A stretch of DNA of 64,000 nt from Phaeotremella fagi (Eukaryota; Basidiomycota; Tremellomycetes; Tremellales; Phaeotremellaceae), in the NCBI GenBank assembly GCA_001599715.1, contig BCHU01000004.1, forward strand, positions 1,178,001 to 1,242,000, in the 5' to 3' direction. Below are positions 37,154-49,388 of this stretch, in pieces. Position numbers and translations under genes: made by a program. The stretch's first letter is position 1. Every line of letters starts with the position of its first letter. The notes beneath the pieces were generated by a model. The model was given only the letters and a program-made list of their open reading frames with translations. It searched no databases and was not told the DNA's origin.

Positions 37154-40147
37154 ATGCCCAAATCAGCTAAATCACCCTCAAAACAATCCACCCCAACTCC
37201 AACCACCTCCTCCCCAATCCCCGCCAGACAAACCTCAAAACTAACCCAAGAACAATCAACCATCCTCCAAGACCCCACTCAACCTTCTTATTCCACCACC
37301 CTCCCAATTCTAGCTTATCCTTTACCTAAAGTTTCTAGGAAGACTATCGATGATACGGAGAATCTGTTGCGATTCGTTATTTTGGGTTTGATCAGTGCGG
37401 CGGCTGTTGCTAGTAGATTGTTTGCTGTTATTAGACATGAGAGTGTTATTCATGAATTGTGAGCTTAGCTATGATTGGTGCTGTATTGCTTTCGCTGACA
37501 TTGACGTTTAGTGATCCGTGGTTCAATTAGTATGTCAATTCCAGTAACTTAATAATGTACTAACACAATCAACTTCCAGTCGAGCATCCAAAGTACTAGT
37601 AAACGAAGGTTTCTATGTAAGTCTTTTGCATCACATTGATATGCGCTAACTCCAACGCCCCCCTAGGAATTCTGGAATTGGTTCGACCCAACCGCTTGGT
37701 ATCCTTTAGGTCGAGTTGTCGGTGGAACAATCTATCCAGGTCTCATGGTAACATCAGGACTAATCTGGAACGCCTTGAGATGGTTAAACATGCCAGTCGA
37801 TATCAGGAACGTCTGTGTGATGCTCGCACCAGGATTTGCAGGTTTAACAGGATGGGCCACATATCTGTAAGTCCTTTGTCGCTCAGCGTCAGAATCAAGA
37901 CTAACATACCTGACTCATAGGTTCACTACCGAAATGGCAACTCCATCCGCTGGTTTACTTGCAGCTGCCTTCATCTGCTTAGCACCTGGTTACATCTCAC
38001 GATCCGTCGCTGGTTCTTACGATAACGAAGCTATCGCTATTTTCTTACTCATGTTCACGTTTTATCTTTGGATCAAAGCTTTACGCTTAGGTTCTTCGTT
38101 CTATGGAATGGCCGCTGCTTTGTTCTACGGCTGGATGGTTGCGGCATGGGGTGGATATGTATTCATCACCAACAGTGAGTTGACTTGTCTTAGAATTTCA
38201 CTGATGATCCCAGTGATTCCACTTCACGCTTTCGTCCTTATCCTAATGGGAAGATTCAATAACAGACTCTACCTATCTTACTCATCTTGGTACCTAATAG
38301 GAACCTTAGCATCAATGCAAGTCCCCTTCGTTGGTTTCCTACCGTTACGAACATCAGAACACATGGCAGCCCTAGGTGTATTCGGTTTAATCCAATTAGT
38401 CTCTTTCGTTGAAATCGTCAGAAAACTAGTTCCAGGTAAACAATTCCAATTGTTATTGAGAGCTTTCGTGGTATTGGCTTTCGGAGTCAGTTTCGCTGTT
38501 CTAGTGGCTTTGACTCTTAGTGGTTGGATCGCTCCTTGGACAGGTAGATTCTATTCACTTTGGGATACCGGTTATGCCAAGATTCACAGTGAGTCCATGT
38601 AGGGTTATTTCGCTAACACAACCTAGTCCCCATTATCGCCTCAGTCTCCGAACATCAACCCACAGCTTGGCCATCTTTCTTCTTCGATCTCTCAATGTTG
38701 ATCTTCCTTTTCCCTGCTGGTGTTTATTGGTGTTTCAAGGAATTAAGAGATGAACATATTTTCGTTATTATCTATGCTGTTTTGAGTAGTTACTTCGCTG
38801 GTGTCATGGTTAGATTGATGTTGGTCATCACCCCTGTTGTTTGGTAAGCTCATCCGTATTCACGCCATCTTAATATGCTAAGCTAACATCATTACAGTGT
38901 TACAGCAGCCATGGCATTCTCAAAACTCCTAGAAGCATATATCGACCCCTTAGTCCCAGATGAAATCGATACCGACGAAACTCCAACCCCAACACCCAAA
39001 AAATCAAACAAAAAACAACAATCCTCCGCCCCAAAACCCCAATCAAAATCAGGAATCTTCGCCCTAGACACCAGAATGACTGTGATCTCAACCCTAACAT
39101 TCTTGTTATTCCTCTTCGTACTTCATTGTACCTACGTTACCCAATCCGCGTATTCTTCACCATCTGTTGTGCTTAGTAGTAAGAACCCTGATGGGTCACA
39201 GAACATTATCGACGATTTCAGAGAAGCTTATAAATGGTTACGTGAGAATACGGAGACTGATGATGTGGTTATGAGTTGGTGGGATTATGGATATCAGATT
39301 GCGGGGATGGCTGATAGACCGGTAAGTTGGATGATAGGTTTTGGAGGGTAGAGCTGATCATTCAATAGACTTTGGTCGATAACAACACATGGAACAACAG
39401 TGAGTCAAGTCTCCTCCAAATCCGATCCAAACACTAACCCAACCCAACCCTTAGCCCACATCGCAACAGTCGGCAAAGCAATGTCCTCCTCTGAAGAAGT
39501 AGCCTACCCAATCCTAAGAAAACACGACGTTTCCTACGTGTTAGTAATCTTTGGTGGATTACTTGGATATTCCGGAGACGACATCAATAAATTCTTGTGG
39601 ATGGTCAGGATCGCTCAAGGAGTTTGGCCTGAGGAGGTTCAGGAAGCTAATTATTTCACGCAGAGGGGTGAATATGCTGTTGATGATCGAGCGTAGGTTT
39701 TTGGGTTGATTTTGGGAGAGAGACTGATTCGCCGGGATAGGACACCGACTATGAGGAATTCTTTGATGTATAAGATGAGTTATTATCGGTTGGTTGTCCT
39801 TATTTTGATTACTTTGATATGATCAGCTGATTGCTTTTTTGTTAGATTTAACGAATTATTTGGCGGTCAACCAGGTCAAGATCGAGTTCGTCAACAGAGA
39901 ATGCCAGCTCAAGGTCCAACACTCGATACCCTAGATGAAGCATTCACGTCCGAGAACTGGATCGTAAGTCTATCCCCACTAATCTAGCTATGTATACTGA
40001 TGAGCTGGGGTTTAGGTTCGTATCTATAAAGTCAAAAATGAAGACGCTTTAGGTAGAGATCATAAAGCTGTTAACGCTTTTGAAGCTGGTAAGAGATTGA
40101 AGAAAACTAAAGGGACGGCTGGGAAGAAGGGGAGAGCTAGTGTTTAG
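37154..40147 (+). CDS. STT3: Oligosaccharyltransferase catalytic subunit Stt3
   Basis: Central ER-membrane enzyme that transfers the dolichol-linked glycan to Asn in N-x-S/T sequons. It has many exons, including an 18-nt exon (37512-37529) and a 37-nt exon (37580-37616). Together with its neighbours the 18-nt exon encodes EFDPWFNYRASKVL, the first acidic catalytic motif. Other landmarks: [60 protein letters not shown], and the signature [15 protein letters not shown] with DNNTWNN beyond an intron. The C tail is basic and ends [12 protein letters not shown]; stop 40145-40147. The cytosolic N tail (about 70 residues, Ser/Pro/Thr-rich) is longer than usual. It works with the other OST subunits, upstream of the glycan trimming and mannosylation that the GT32 gene here may serve. 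Confidence 0.96.
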
Positions 40148-40602
40148 ATGAATGATTGGAGTTAGAAATTTGACAAATGAAAAAATGCATCAGAGTTGAT
40201 CTCTTGACAGAACAGTGTTTTAGTTTTTCACCATCAGCAAAGTCTAGAACTCGTTCGGTGGCACCATCAATGATCAAGGAAAATACTGTGCTTAAAGTTC
40301 TAGACTTTAGACCAAAGGGGTTGATTGGGAATCAATTGCATTTGATGTGATTGATTAGATTATTTCTTCATTAATCATTTCATTAGATGTGGTAGCACCG
40401 CTTCATATGAGGCGAGGAGGAGGATAGGAGACGAGGAGATAGTATAATAAACCCAAGTCGTGTTGACGTTTCATGAAGTTTTTTCTTGATTCCCCTATTC
40501 TTGCTCGCTTTACGATGTAGATCTCGATGTTATATGTGTTTGTGTTTGTGTGGGTTGTCGATCATCACTTGAAATCGGGCTAAGTGACTGACTACAAATA
40601 CA
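40148..40602. other. Intergenic after STT3
   Basis: About 450 bases. It contains the inverted repeat 40239-40308 and otherwise looks like 3' UTR and promoter sequence. The next gene probably starts at 40603. Confidence 0.4.
40239..40308 (+). repeat. Inverted repeat (13-base arms) downstream of STT3
   Basis: Arms AAAGTCTAGAACT (40239-40251) and AGTTCTAGACTTT (40296-40308) are exact reverse complements with a 44-base loop. It lies about 90 bases after the STT3 stop, so within its probable 3' UTR. Confidence 0.8.
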
Positions 40603-43600
40603 ATGATCTACACACCGTATCCTCATCCACATCCACATCCACGTCAACACACCCATTCAATGTTTTCACTAACAACGACTACGACAACAACAGAGTTTAA
40701 AAGATCAAAATCAATACGTTCACCTTCAGTTTTACATTTCCATCCAAATCCAACTCCAATGATATCTCAAGAACCATCATCACCTTCTACAACTTTATAC
40801 GATCATCTGAGAAACTGTTATGAAAAACCTAAAATCGTTAGTGGCGTTATTGAGGAATTCGTTTTTAGATGTTTGAAAGATGGTAGGAGGGTTAGGGAAT
40901 GGTGTGAAGAGATTAACGAGGTTGTTGATAGGGTACGCAGGAAGTGGTTTACTGTGCTGATTAGTTACAGATACCCAACCCCAAATGTAGAGAGATCATC
41001 GATCGACTCCCAAATAAATCATTGATCCCATTCGTGAACACTAAATTCAAACTCCCACCATCCCTCTTACCCACCCATCAACTACCCACAATAACCCGTC
41101 GACAACTCATCGAAACTCTGATCAAATTAATTCGCGAGAAATCTGCTAAACCCCCTCCAAATATCGATGAATTGATCGAAGAACTTTGTTTGGAATATAT
41201 CGGTCGAAGATGGAGATCAGGTGGTGATTCACAATTTGTCGATAACATCTCTAAGAAATTGACAGAAATCGAATTCGAGATTCAAATTTCGAACAACAGT
41301 AACAATGATTACCTGTTTGAAAACGTGAAATCAATGGTTTTGGGAGTGATCTCAAATCTCAGATTCAGTTTAGGTTTTAACTCAATCTCACAGTTGATCA
41401 ATAAGATCAACAGTTCAACGACATCAACCAACGTATCAAGTTTTTTCGGTATAAAGAATTTACTTACAACTTGGTTAAAACGTCGATTGATCTCTGGGAT
41501 TGAACCTGGTGATTTAATCCTTGAAGTGTTGGGTAACAAAGATCGATTGATTGATATCGATCAACGTGAAGCTGTTACCCCAATTCTTGAGGGTTTGGGA
41601 TTGATAACTGGCCAAAGACCCGATCAAGATCAATCTTCATCTCATGTTGGTAATTCAACTCCAGAACGTCGTTCACCTGTCACACCTAGTTCACCCACTT
41701 CCCCAAGATCACCAAGGTTTCATCAACACAAGAAAACGTTTTCTTTGCTTTCGTTGAGGAATTCTATCAAATCCAATCACTCGAATAACTCGAATTCGGT
41801 GACCACACCACCGAGGGTGGTTTCACCAAGTTCAAGATGGTTCTCCACTATTCATCTTGGACCTTCTGCGACTAATCTACTGGATTTCGGTTTGACTTCT
41901 GGTTCAGATCGTAGACCTTCTTTACCAAGTTTATCAACTATCTCGTTATCCCTTCATCATCATCAACATCAACCCTTACCAAATCATGACACCCGATCTT
42001 CAAACTCAACTTCATCAGATACCACAACCAAAGCTGAACATTCTGAAATCGATTGTCCAATCCCTTCATCACTCTTGTCTTCAATCATGACATTCTCAGA
42101 GGATCCGATGACGATCAAAATAATCATTTCAGATTACATCGTTGGTTTGAGATATGGTATGAACGAGAATCAATTCGAAGATTGGTTTCTTGGTAACGGT
42201 CAACACAGATCATCAATGATTCTATCAAGTTTAGAAAATCGTTTAGTCGGTCGTAAAGATGTCATGAACCTTAAAAAGGTTTTCAACGAATTGAGAGATA
42301 TCTTTGATCTTCCTTTGATGGATTCTTTAGGTTCGGAATTTCAAGGTAAAAATTTGACTAGGGGTTTGTCAAGAAGACAGAAAGGTGAATTGGCTAGGGT
42401 TAGAAGTGTTAAATCGACTTTATCTGGATATCAAGAACGTGACACTTCTTTCGATTTGGATCAGTACATCCAAGATATCTCTTATCGTGATTCCATGCAA
42501 CGAGATCGTGATGATGAGAACGAGGAGAAGGATGAAGAAGAGAATTCGACTCCGAAAACGAATCCAAATATCTTCCCAACAACTTCACCCTCGCAAACTG
42601 TCGTCGTCACTCCTAACAAAAGGGACACCCACAGAGTAACAACAAAAGAACCATCGACCTCCGACGACAATCCAACAAACAACGCTAGACACAGTACATC
42701 AGCTGAATCACTCTTATCAAACCGTTCATCAGTCTTCAGCTATAACGATTCAACACCCTCGAAATCGATCCTGAGATCATCCAGATTAAGCAGTTTCACC
42801 ATCAAAGAAGCTAAATGGGCTTATCCAAATTCGACACGAGCAGTAGAATTTGAATTCCCTATCAAGAAGAAACCTAGTCATTCGAATTCCGTTGGCTCTG
42901 GTTCGGGTTCTGATGGGATTGAAGAATTGAACGGTGAATCGACGTTCGGCGCTAAATCTTCTCATGTTATGGGTAATCAGAAATTCTCTAAATCGACTTC
43001 TGATCTTCTCGATCGACAACCCCAACATCCACTTCGACGTGTTAATCAAAGGATCTCTACTATCTTCCATAATCCTACCGGAAGCACTCACCAACAACAT
43101 CCATTTATCGTTAAACCTAAATCCCGACCGAACCCAATTTCGCTCCCAAAGGATAAACCCCCAGTCTTACCTGATATAGATCTAGGTTATCCAGATCTAT
43201 CTTCAACACCCCATCAAAACGTCTTCATCGATCCCAAACAATCAATGAACGAAATCATCGATTCCCTCTCCTCCTCAATTGGAGCCTTATCACCAAGAAT
43301 CTCACCACCCCTTTCCCCGCCACCTTCACCAAGATCAATTTCCCATTCTGATAAAAACAAACTTTCACCTATGATCACGCCGGTTAAGAAAACTTCTATT
43401 GAATCGAATGGATCGGATAGATCTAGACGGATGATGTTTAGGAAATACGCTATTTTTGATGGGTCACCGGTTAGCCCTTCTTTTTTGGACGACGCGAAGG
43501 AAGATGTGAAACCAGAGTTGGAATCGGAGTTTGTTAATGTTACTACGACGACTTCGATTCCTGCTCCACCACGAACGAGAGGTTCATCAGCACCACCTGT

Positions 43601-44198
43601 TGGTCAACAATTCAACAATATCATGTCTTCATTACCAGATCCCATCTCCAATTCGAATCCGAGTACCAAAGATGAAACACCATTGGAAATCATCATGAAT
43701 CTTTTCAATGTGGCACCATCCACCGGCGAAGGAAGAATCTCAATACGATCTGAAATCTCTGAATCAGAAATAGAGACTTGTTTAGCTAAATTGCTTAGTT
43801 CACAAATTGAACAACTCGAATCCAAGGGTTTATGGAACGACGAAGCGAGAGGTAGAGTTCGATGGTTGATCGAACAAGTTGATTTGATGGTGGGTCCTAC
43901 AGTGTTTTCCAAAATGAATACTGATCAACGTACGTATTTTTAGTGTGCAAACTTACCACATCTACGTCCACCAATTCAAAGAAGTATCAAGAAATTATCT
44001 GAGAAATCGAATTTAACTAAACCCTTACCGTTAACCTCCGCTTCACCACCGTCCTCGTTCCCCACTTCAATCGTTAACCCGTATATGAACGGATACAACA
44101 GGAATTTACGACCGCCATCTTTGGTTTCATATAGAACTTTCGGTAGAAGGGATACACCACCTCATAAAACTCTTTCATCGACTGAAGAATATCAATAG
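40603..44198 (+). CDS. Large orphan protein, Ser/Pro-rich, unknown function
   Basis: Three exons. Exon 1 opens with a His/Pro-rich stretch (MIYTPYPHPHPHPRQHTHS); another ATG at 40661 (MFSLTTTTTTTEFKRSKS) could be the true start. Intron 1 (GTACGC to GTTACAG, about 40933-40970) joins to a roughly 970-codon exon. Near the 3' end an intron 43890-43943 (GTGGGT, branch CTGAT, TTTTTAG) skips an apparent stop and adds a further 85 residues (through HLRPPIQRSIKKLSEK) to the stop at 44196-44198. The first 350 residues are helical (VIEEFVFRCLKDGRRVREWC, LIETLIKLIREK, LIEELCLEYIGRRWRS) and look folded. The rest is disordered, with Ser/Pro, Asn and acidic tracts; a helical patch reappears near the end. 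I cannot assign a family. Confidence 0.75.
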
Positions 44199-44954
44199 TA
44201 GATAACTTGAATTCACAGTTCGACTCTATGTCACAATAATAATTAGAGCTAAATATCGACGTATTTGATCATCTTCTCTTATACAGTATATGAGATACAG
44301 TATACATGTATTTTATAATTTCATCACTACACTTTTTTGGATCGAGATTCTAGGACATTTATTAGAGAAAAAGGAAAACGGATTTAACATTTTTTTTTTG
44401 GATTATACACCAGTCTTTCTTTGTGCTGTATGTATTCTGTTTATAATGCTTTTTCGTACAGAATGGGTTGAGCATTCTCATGGTAGGACTATGATTCGTC
44501 ACGACAGGATTGAGTTTAAGTCCTATCGTACAGTATTGTATTATCATTTTCATAATATAACCACGTTAAAAGATTAATTCAAGATAAATTTTAATATGAA
44601 ATACCCTCGTTTGACTGAGAAAGAGAATTGAATTCGAAGGAGAATAACCAAAAAGAAAAAACCGAAAATAAACAAAGGCTGACACGAAAAATTGAAGAAG
44701 TGAAAATCGAAGAAAAACATTAACGAAGCGCTGATACCCAAAACAAAAAAACAAGAAAAAGAAAGATAATAAATGAGGAAGCCAAAAGAAAAAAAAAGGA
44801 AATGATAAAAATTTGAATGGAATCGGATTAGATTGGTATGATTTGGTTCTCTTTGAGAGATATATATGATCCGTCGGTATGTGGTATGATTGATAAAAAG
44901 ATATATTGAAAGTCGACCAAATGATAGGATATGAAATCAATTGATTTCAGAGTT
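44199..44954. other. AT-rich intergenic, convergent
   Basis: About 750 bases between converging genes, clearly richer in A and T than its surroundings, with A-rich runs at 44640-44810. Open frames here, such as a Phe-rich one on the minus strand, are by-products of base composition. Probably two long 3' UTRs. Confidence 0.45.
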
Positions 44955-47789
44955 TTAACCGGTGATCCTTCTCCACAGATCTCTACTCGGCTCAACCCCA
45001 ACAAGTTCCCTTTTACCAACAGCGACGATCTGTCCACCCTCAACCATCTCAACTAACAAACTACCACCCCCTACGCCGGTCCCAGTTAATTCAACTCGAC
45101 CTCGACCGGTACTACCAGACGTCGAGGGTCGATTGGAACTTAGACCTGCGATAGGTGGTATATCAAGTGGTTGAGCTGATGAGAGGGCTTCGTAAACTGA
45201 TCGCAAGACTGTTTGGACGTGTGGTAAAGATATTATTGGGGAATGGGGTAGTGTTGTCGAGAGTGAGACTAGATGGAGGATTGCTAGACCTAACAACGGT
45301 CTGTAGAGGGCGAATGAACTAAGGTGGGTGTTAGTTTGATATAAGTTTTTGATGGAATGTGTTACTTACTATGACAAAGTACGACCGATTTCAGGCTACA
45401 AGTTGACTAGGTCAGCTATACGAACTTCAATTTTAGAAAAATAAACCTACCGAACAAACAGCTTGGATAACTGCAAAAGCAGCATCACGAGCTCTTTCAA
45501 GTTGCTGATAACCTTCATGTATCTGTGCCATTTCACCCCATACCACAGCACTACCAAGGAAAGCCGGAGAAGCGGTATAGAGAATAGCGTAATTGAAATG
45601 TAACGACAGTATACTAATTAATGTCAATGGGAGTCGATCGCCGTATGGTACAAGGATCTACTTACGGATCACTCCTGGCTGACCATCCACCTGCCCATGC
45701 CTCCCATTTCGTCGCCCATTTCCTCCAAGGATCGGTAGCTCTTTTGCGTTCCGTCTCTCGTTCCCTAAATTGTTGATCTTCACCTGTAGCTGATCCAGTG
45801 CCACCTGATCCACCCCTTGCTGGTTCACTTGTAGTCTCTTCCATTGGATCGCTATCTGAAGTATTAGGTGTCGAGGGTGATCGGATACCTTGTTGTGCTT
45901 GGTAGACTGCAGTCATGTTAGTTAAGAGTCGTCATTGAAGCTGAGAGAACCAACTAACCCTCAACTAATGTCTCTGAATGTTCTAACCAAGCTAACAATT
46001 TAGAATCTCGATCTCTGGTAGCTGGATCCGCAGCTGTGTTTGAAGCGAGTTTCTCTCTCCAGGATAAACTCAACGGCTCCGTCGTTAAAGGTGAATGGAA
46101 ATCAGGAATTTGACACCTATCATAAATCAGTAAACATATAATCCAAAAAAGCCACACCACACCCACATTTGGTCCATTATGGAGATATAAATCCATTCTC
46201 TCCAATCGTCATACGTTCGTCTAGTCGAATTGATCTTATCAAGACTCAATCGACGTGCTAAACCAACGGCTAAACAACTTAATGTAGAATCGCTAGTCCA
46301 AGTACTGTGACATGGTTAGTTGTGATTCCTGCAACAGCGCGTTTTGACTTACGAGAATATGCCTAAAGCTCTGACTTCTTCTCTAGACCATTCAACTCTA
46401 TCCGTCATCAATCTTCCGATCTGATTGGAAACAGCATGTAAAGCTTCTTCACATTCTCTCCTCGTCGTATCAGACCTATCCAACATTGAACGTTTCGCCA
46501 AAAAATGAACCACAGCTCCAGGCAATCCTTGATGTTCCCTCAAACCAACTAACCAAGGTGTTAGAGGCCACGCCCTGGATCTATAAGATTCCCATAACAA
46601 CTCTGGTAGATCGAATATCATTTCTCTGGCTCTTATATCCCGTTGAGGCTGTTGTTGAGGCGGTGGCTGTCTATACGTTGATGGACTGTGGAGACTGGCT
46701 GACATCTGAGCGGTTAGTTGTTCTTGAGATCTACTCAATGCTGCGATAGATTGTTGAAGATGCGACAAAGTCGTTGGTAGTGATGAAAAGGATCGAAGTG
46801 TTGACTCCATATTTCGTAATCTAGTTTCTTGATTTGCTGGTGAGGCCGGCCGCAGTGTCTGGCCAGACGATGAAGTGGAAGCACCCATCGAAGTGGATTG
46901 CAGAGGCGGTAACTGTAGCGGTGGTGGATTGTAGTACGTCGTGGAAATAGGTGGTGGATGAATGGTCGCAGTAGAAGATCGAGGTGAATGACCTAAAGCT
47001 GTATAAGGTGGTGCAAGTGTACTGGAAGTTGTAGATGGTGGGGGTGGCATTGGATCTCTCGTTTGACGAAATTGATAAGGATCTTGACCAGGTCCAGGCG
47101 GTCGTGAAGTAACAGGTGGTGCAGGTTGTGAACCTGATGGATAAAATCCAGATGTTTGTGAGGGAGTCGGTGGTCTTGCACCTAATGCTCCTGCGAAGAA
47201 TGGCGGTGGTCGAGCTGGAATGACTGATATCGATTTTGGTCTGGATCTAGCTTCGAAAATACAAGGTTGACCTGATTGACGACAACCTCTACAAGGCACC
47301 TGAGAAGGTCCATCACATTTCATTCTACAATGGGTTAGATCACAATTAAGTTATAAGAAGTATCATGCCAAAAAAATCAACTCACTTCTGCCTACGACAC
47401 CTAGTACATGCCATCATACTCCTTGGTGCTCGATTACTCGTATCCCTCGCAAAGGTCATCGCCATCTCCTCAGCTTCCACAGTTTCTGCACGCGGTGAAG
47501 ATCCACTCGATCTCGAACGAGCATCAATAGACCTTCTATTTGGATTTATATAATCCCTTGATGGCCAATTAGATTGCCAAGCGGATGGACCTGGTATACC
47601 TTGCGGTGGTCCATATGGTGAATAAGTTGGACCAACTCCATGACCTGATGGGATGGGAGCTGGAAGGATTGGATGTGAAGGTGAAGCTGGTGAACGATGT
47701 GGTGGTTGTCCAGTTCTTTTGGAATTCGTTGATTCGTTAGACGCACCGGACGAAGATCTTCGTTGTCGTTTGGATGGTGTTGGATTCAT
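44955..47789 (-). CDS. Zn2Cys6 fungal transcription factor
   Basis: Sequence-specific nuclear regulator. Exon 1 (47789 down to about 47385) has a basic Ser/Pro N tail and begins the zinc cluster with MACTRCRRQK. Across an intron of about 60 nt exon 2 continues MKCDGPSQVPCRGCRQSGQ then PCIF, giving the six-cysteine pattern C-x2-C-x6-C-x6-C-x2-C-x6-C. A Pro/Ser/Gln-rich linker follows. A short coil (LRNMESTLRSFSSLPTTLSH) leads to the fungal-specific middle homology region, seen as CLAVGLARRLSLDKINSTRR with DDWREWIY. Further exons give the helical C part (AFLGSAVVWGEMAQIHEGYQ). The last exon carries Ser/Gly text and ends DLWRRITG, stop 44955-44957. The target genes are unknown. The 4.3 kb upstream is gene-free and rich in short repeated words. 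Confidence 0.88.
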
Positions 47790-49388
47790 TTCTTGAAAGA
47801 TATTAGTTTAACATCTAGAGATAGCGAACATGACTCACTGATTATCAATCACCTCCAAAGTTAACGACGATACCGATGTCTTCTGACCCCTACTCCCCTC
47901 CCTCGACCTCTATATAACTGGGCTAGATGAGTCTACTCAGTTGGTGAGAAAGCTTTTCAACCTAGTATGGTGATGTATATTGAAATGTGTTGATAAATGA
48001 CAAGCGATGATGGTATAGAACGATTCTTCCATTCACCAAGTTACCAAGGCTAAAACGACTACGGTCAATACGATCCAACTTGACGACTGGCGTCGAAAAT
48101 GGAATAACCAGAAGCAGTCGTAAGCCTGAGTAATCCCACTCACTTTAATGATATCTTTATCCAATATCTTCTCGAAAAGAAAAATCTTTATTTTCGTATG
48201 TATGTGCTTCACTGTCCTACTCCTCTTTCCGCAACGCCGATCAGTGGTCCTTGAATTAGAAACGAAGTGGTGATTCTGTTCCGCTTAGATTATGTTGGAA
48301 GCCAAGTACAATGAATGTAATCCTAATTCTAATTCCAACTGTAAATCCACAATTCCAATAGAATAGAAAGACGATCTACCCGGGATGAGTTGACGACTCT
48401 TTTTTCAGCGTTTACGAAGTCCTTTCGATAACGTGAATCAGATTAACGATAAGTCGAAAGATGATGGTTAAAGGTTGATGTAAATGTTGAAGATGGTTAA
48501 ATCGATGATGAAAAAAGAGTGTAAATGAGTTGTTCCAGACCAGAGATAGAGGGGTCGATACCGAAAGAAGAGATGATGGAGTTGGTTCGAGTGGTTTGGA
48601 TAGTGAAAAACACAGAATTGGTGATAAGTTGCTAAGGTTATTGCTTTTTTATTTTTATTAACCCGCTATTGGTGCCTGCTCCCCTTCTCTCGTTAATTGA
48701 AAAGGGTTAAAGGCGCTAACGGGTCTCTTATAATTTATCGATCTTATGTAAGAAATGAGTATCTTAATGATACCAAAGATCAATGATCGACGTTACAAGA
48801 GTGTAAGAGAGAGAAAGAAGAGCGAAAGATCAAGATTAGGGAGGATATGGGAATGACCTGTTGGTTCTAGGTAAAAGAAATGTTGTACCTCATTCTTGCA
48901 ATAAGGAAAAGGAGAAAAAATGGGATGGAATGGAAGTCGTCGTTCATTTCTAGTTCTTAGAATAACCACAATTGGAACAACTAACCTAAGGTATCTTTCT
49001 TGGTTGTTTTCATGTTTCCTGGCTCACACACGTAACTGATTCGAACCATTTGGTGCTTGTGCTTAAGGTTCCAGTCCTTCGTCCCCTCCCATCCTCTTGC
49101 AACCTTTCGTTATCGACTGCAACTTCTACACGAACATTTTTATTGTCAAAAGGTTCTCTCGTTATACGGCACATTAAAGGGCTTTCGGCGGGACCATCAC
49201 TTGGCTCGAGGCGTCAGGGATATTTCAATAGTTTCCAATTATACTCTTCAGTCTTAAGTCTTCAATCTTACAGCATCACCACCACCTCCTACTTTCATCC
49301 TATCCCGTTGACCTGTACTTCCCGAAGACACCAAAGTCAATGACGAGTTTCATGCTTGCGAACCAACGCGACAGAAGCACTACTTATG

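Noticed and set aside
43930..43943. 14-nt GTACGT...TAG intron near the end of the large orphan gene
   Set aside because: Too short to splice; the 54-nt intron from 43890 uses the same acceptor and keeps frame.
44566..44940. Phe-rich minus-strand frame of 124 codons
   Set aside because: Product of A-rich sequence; lies between two 3' ends and has no start context or domain.
48655..48710. Weak inverted repeat ACCCG...CGGGT in the long intergenic region
   Set aside because: Only five-base exact arms with poor extension; not above expectation.
49036..49046. GATTCGAACC-like string resembling a tRNA B box on the minus strand
   Set aside because: No matching A box or cloverleaf arms could be built around it.
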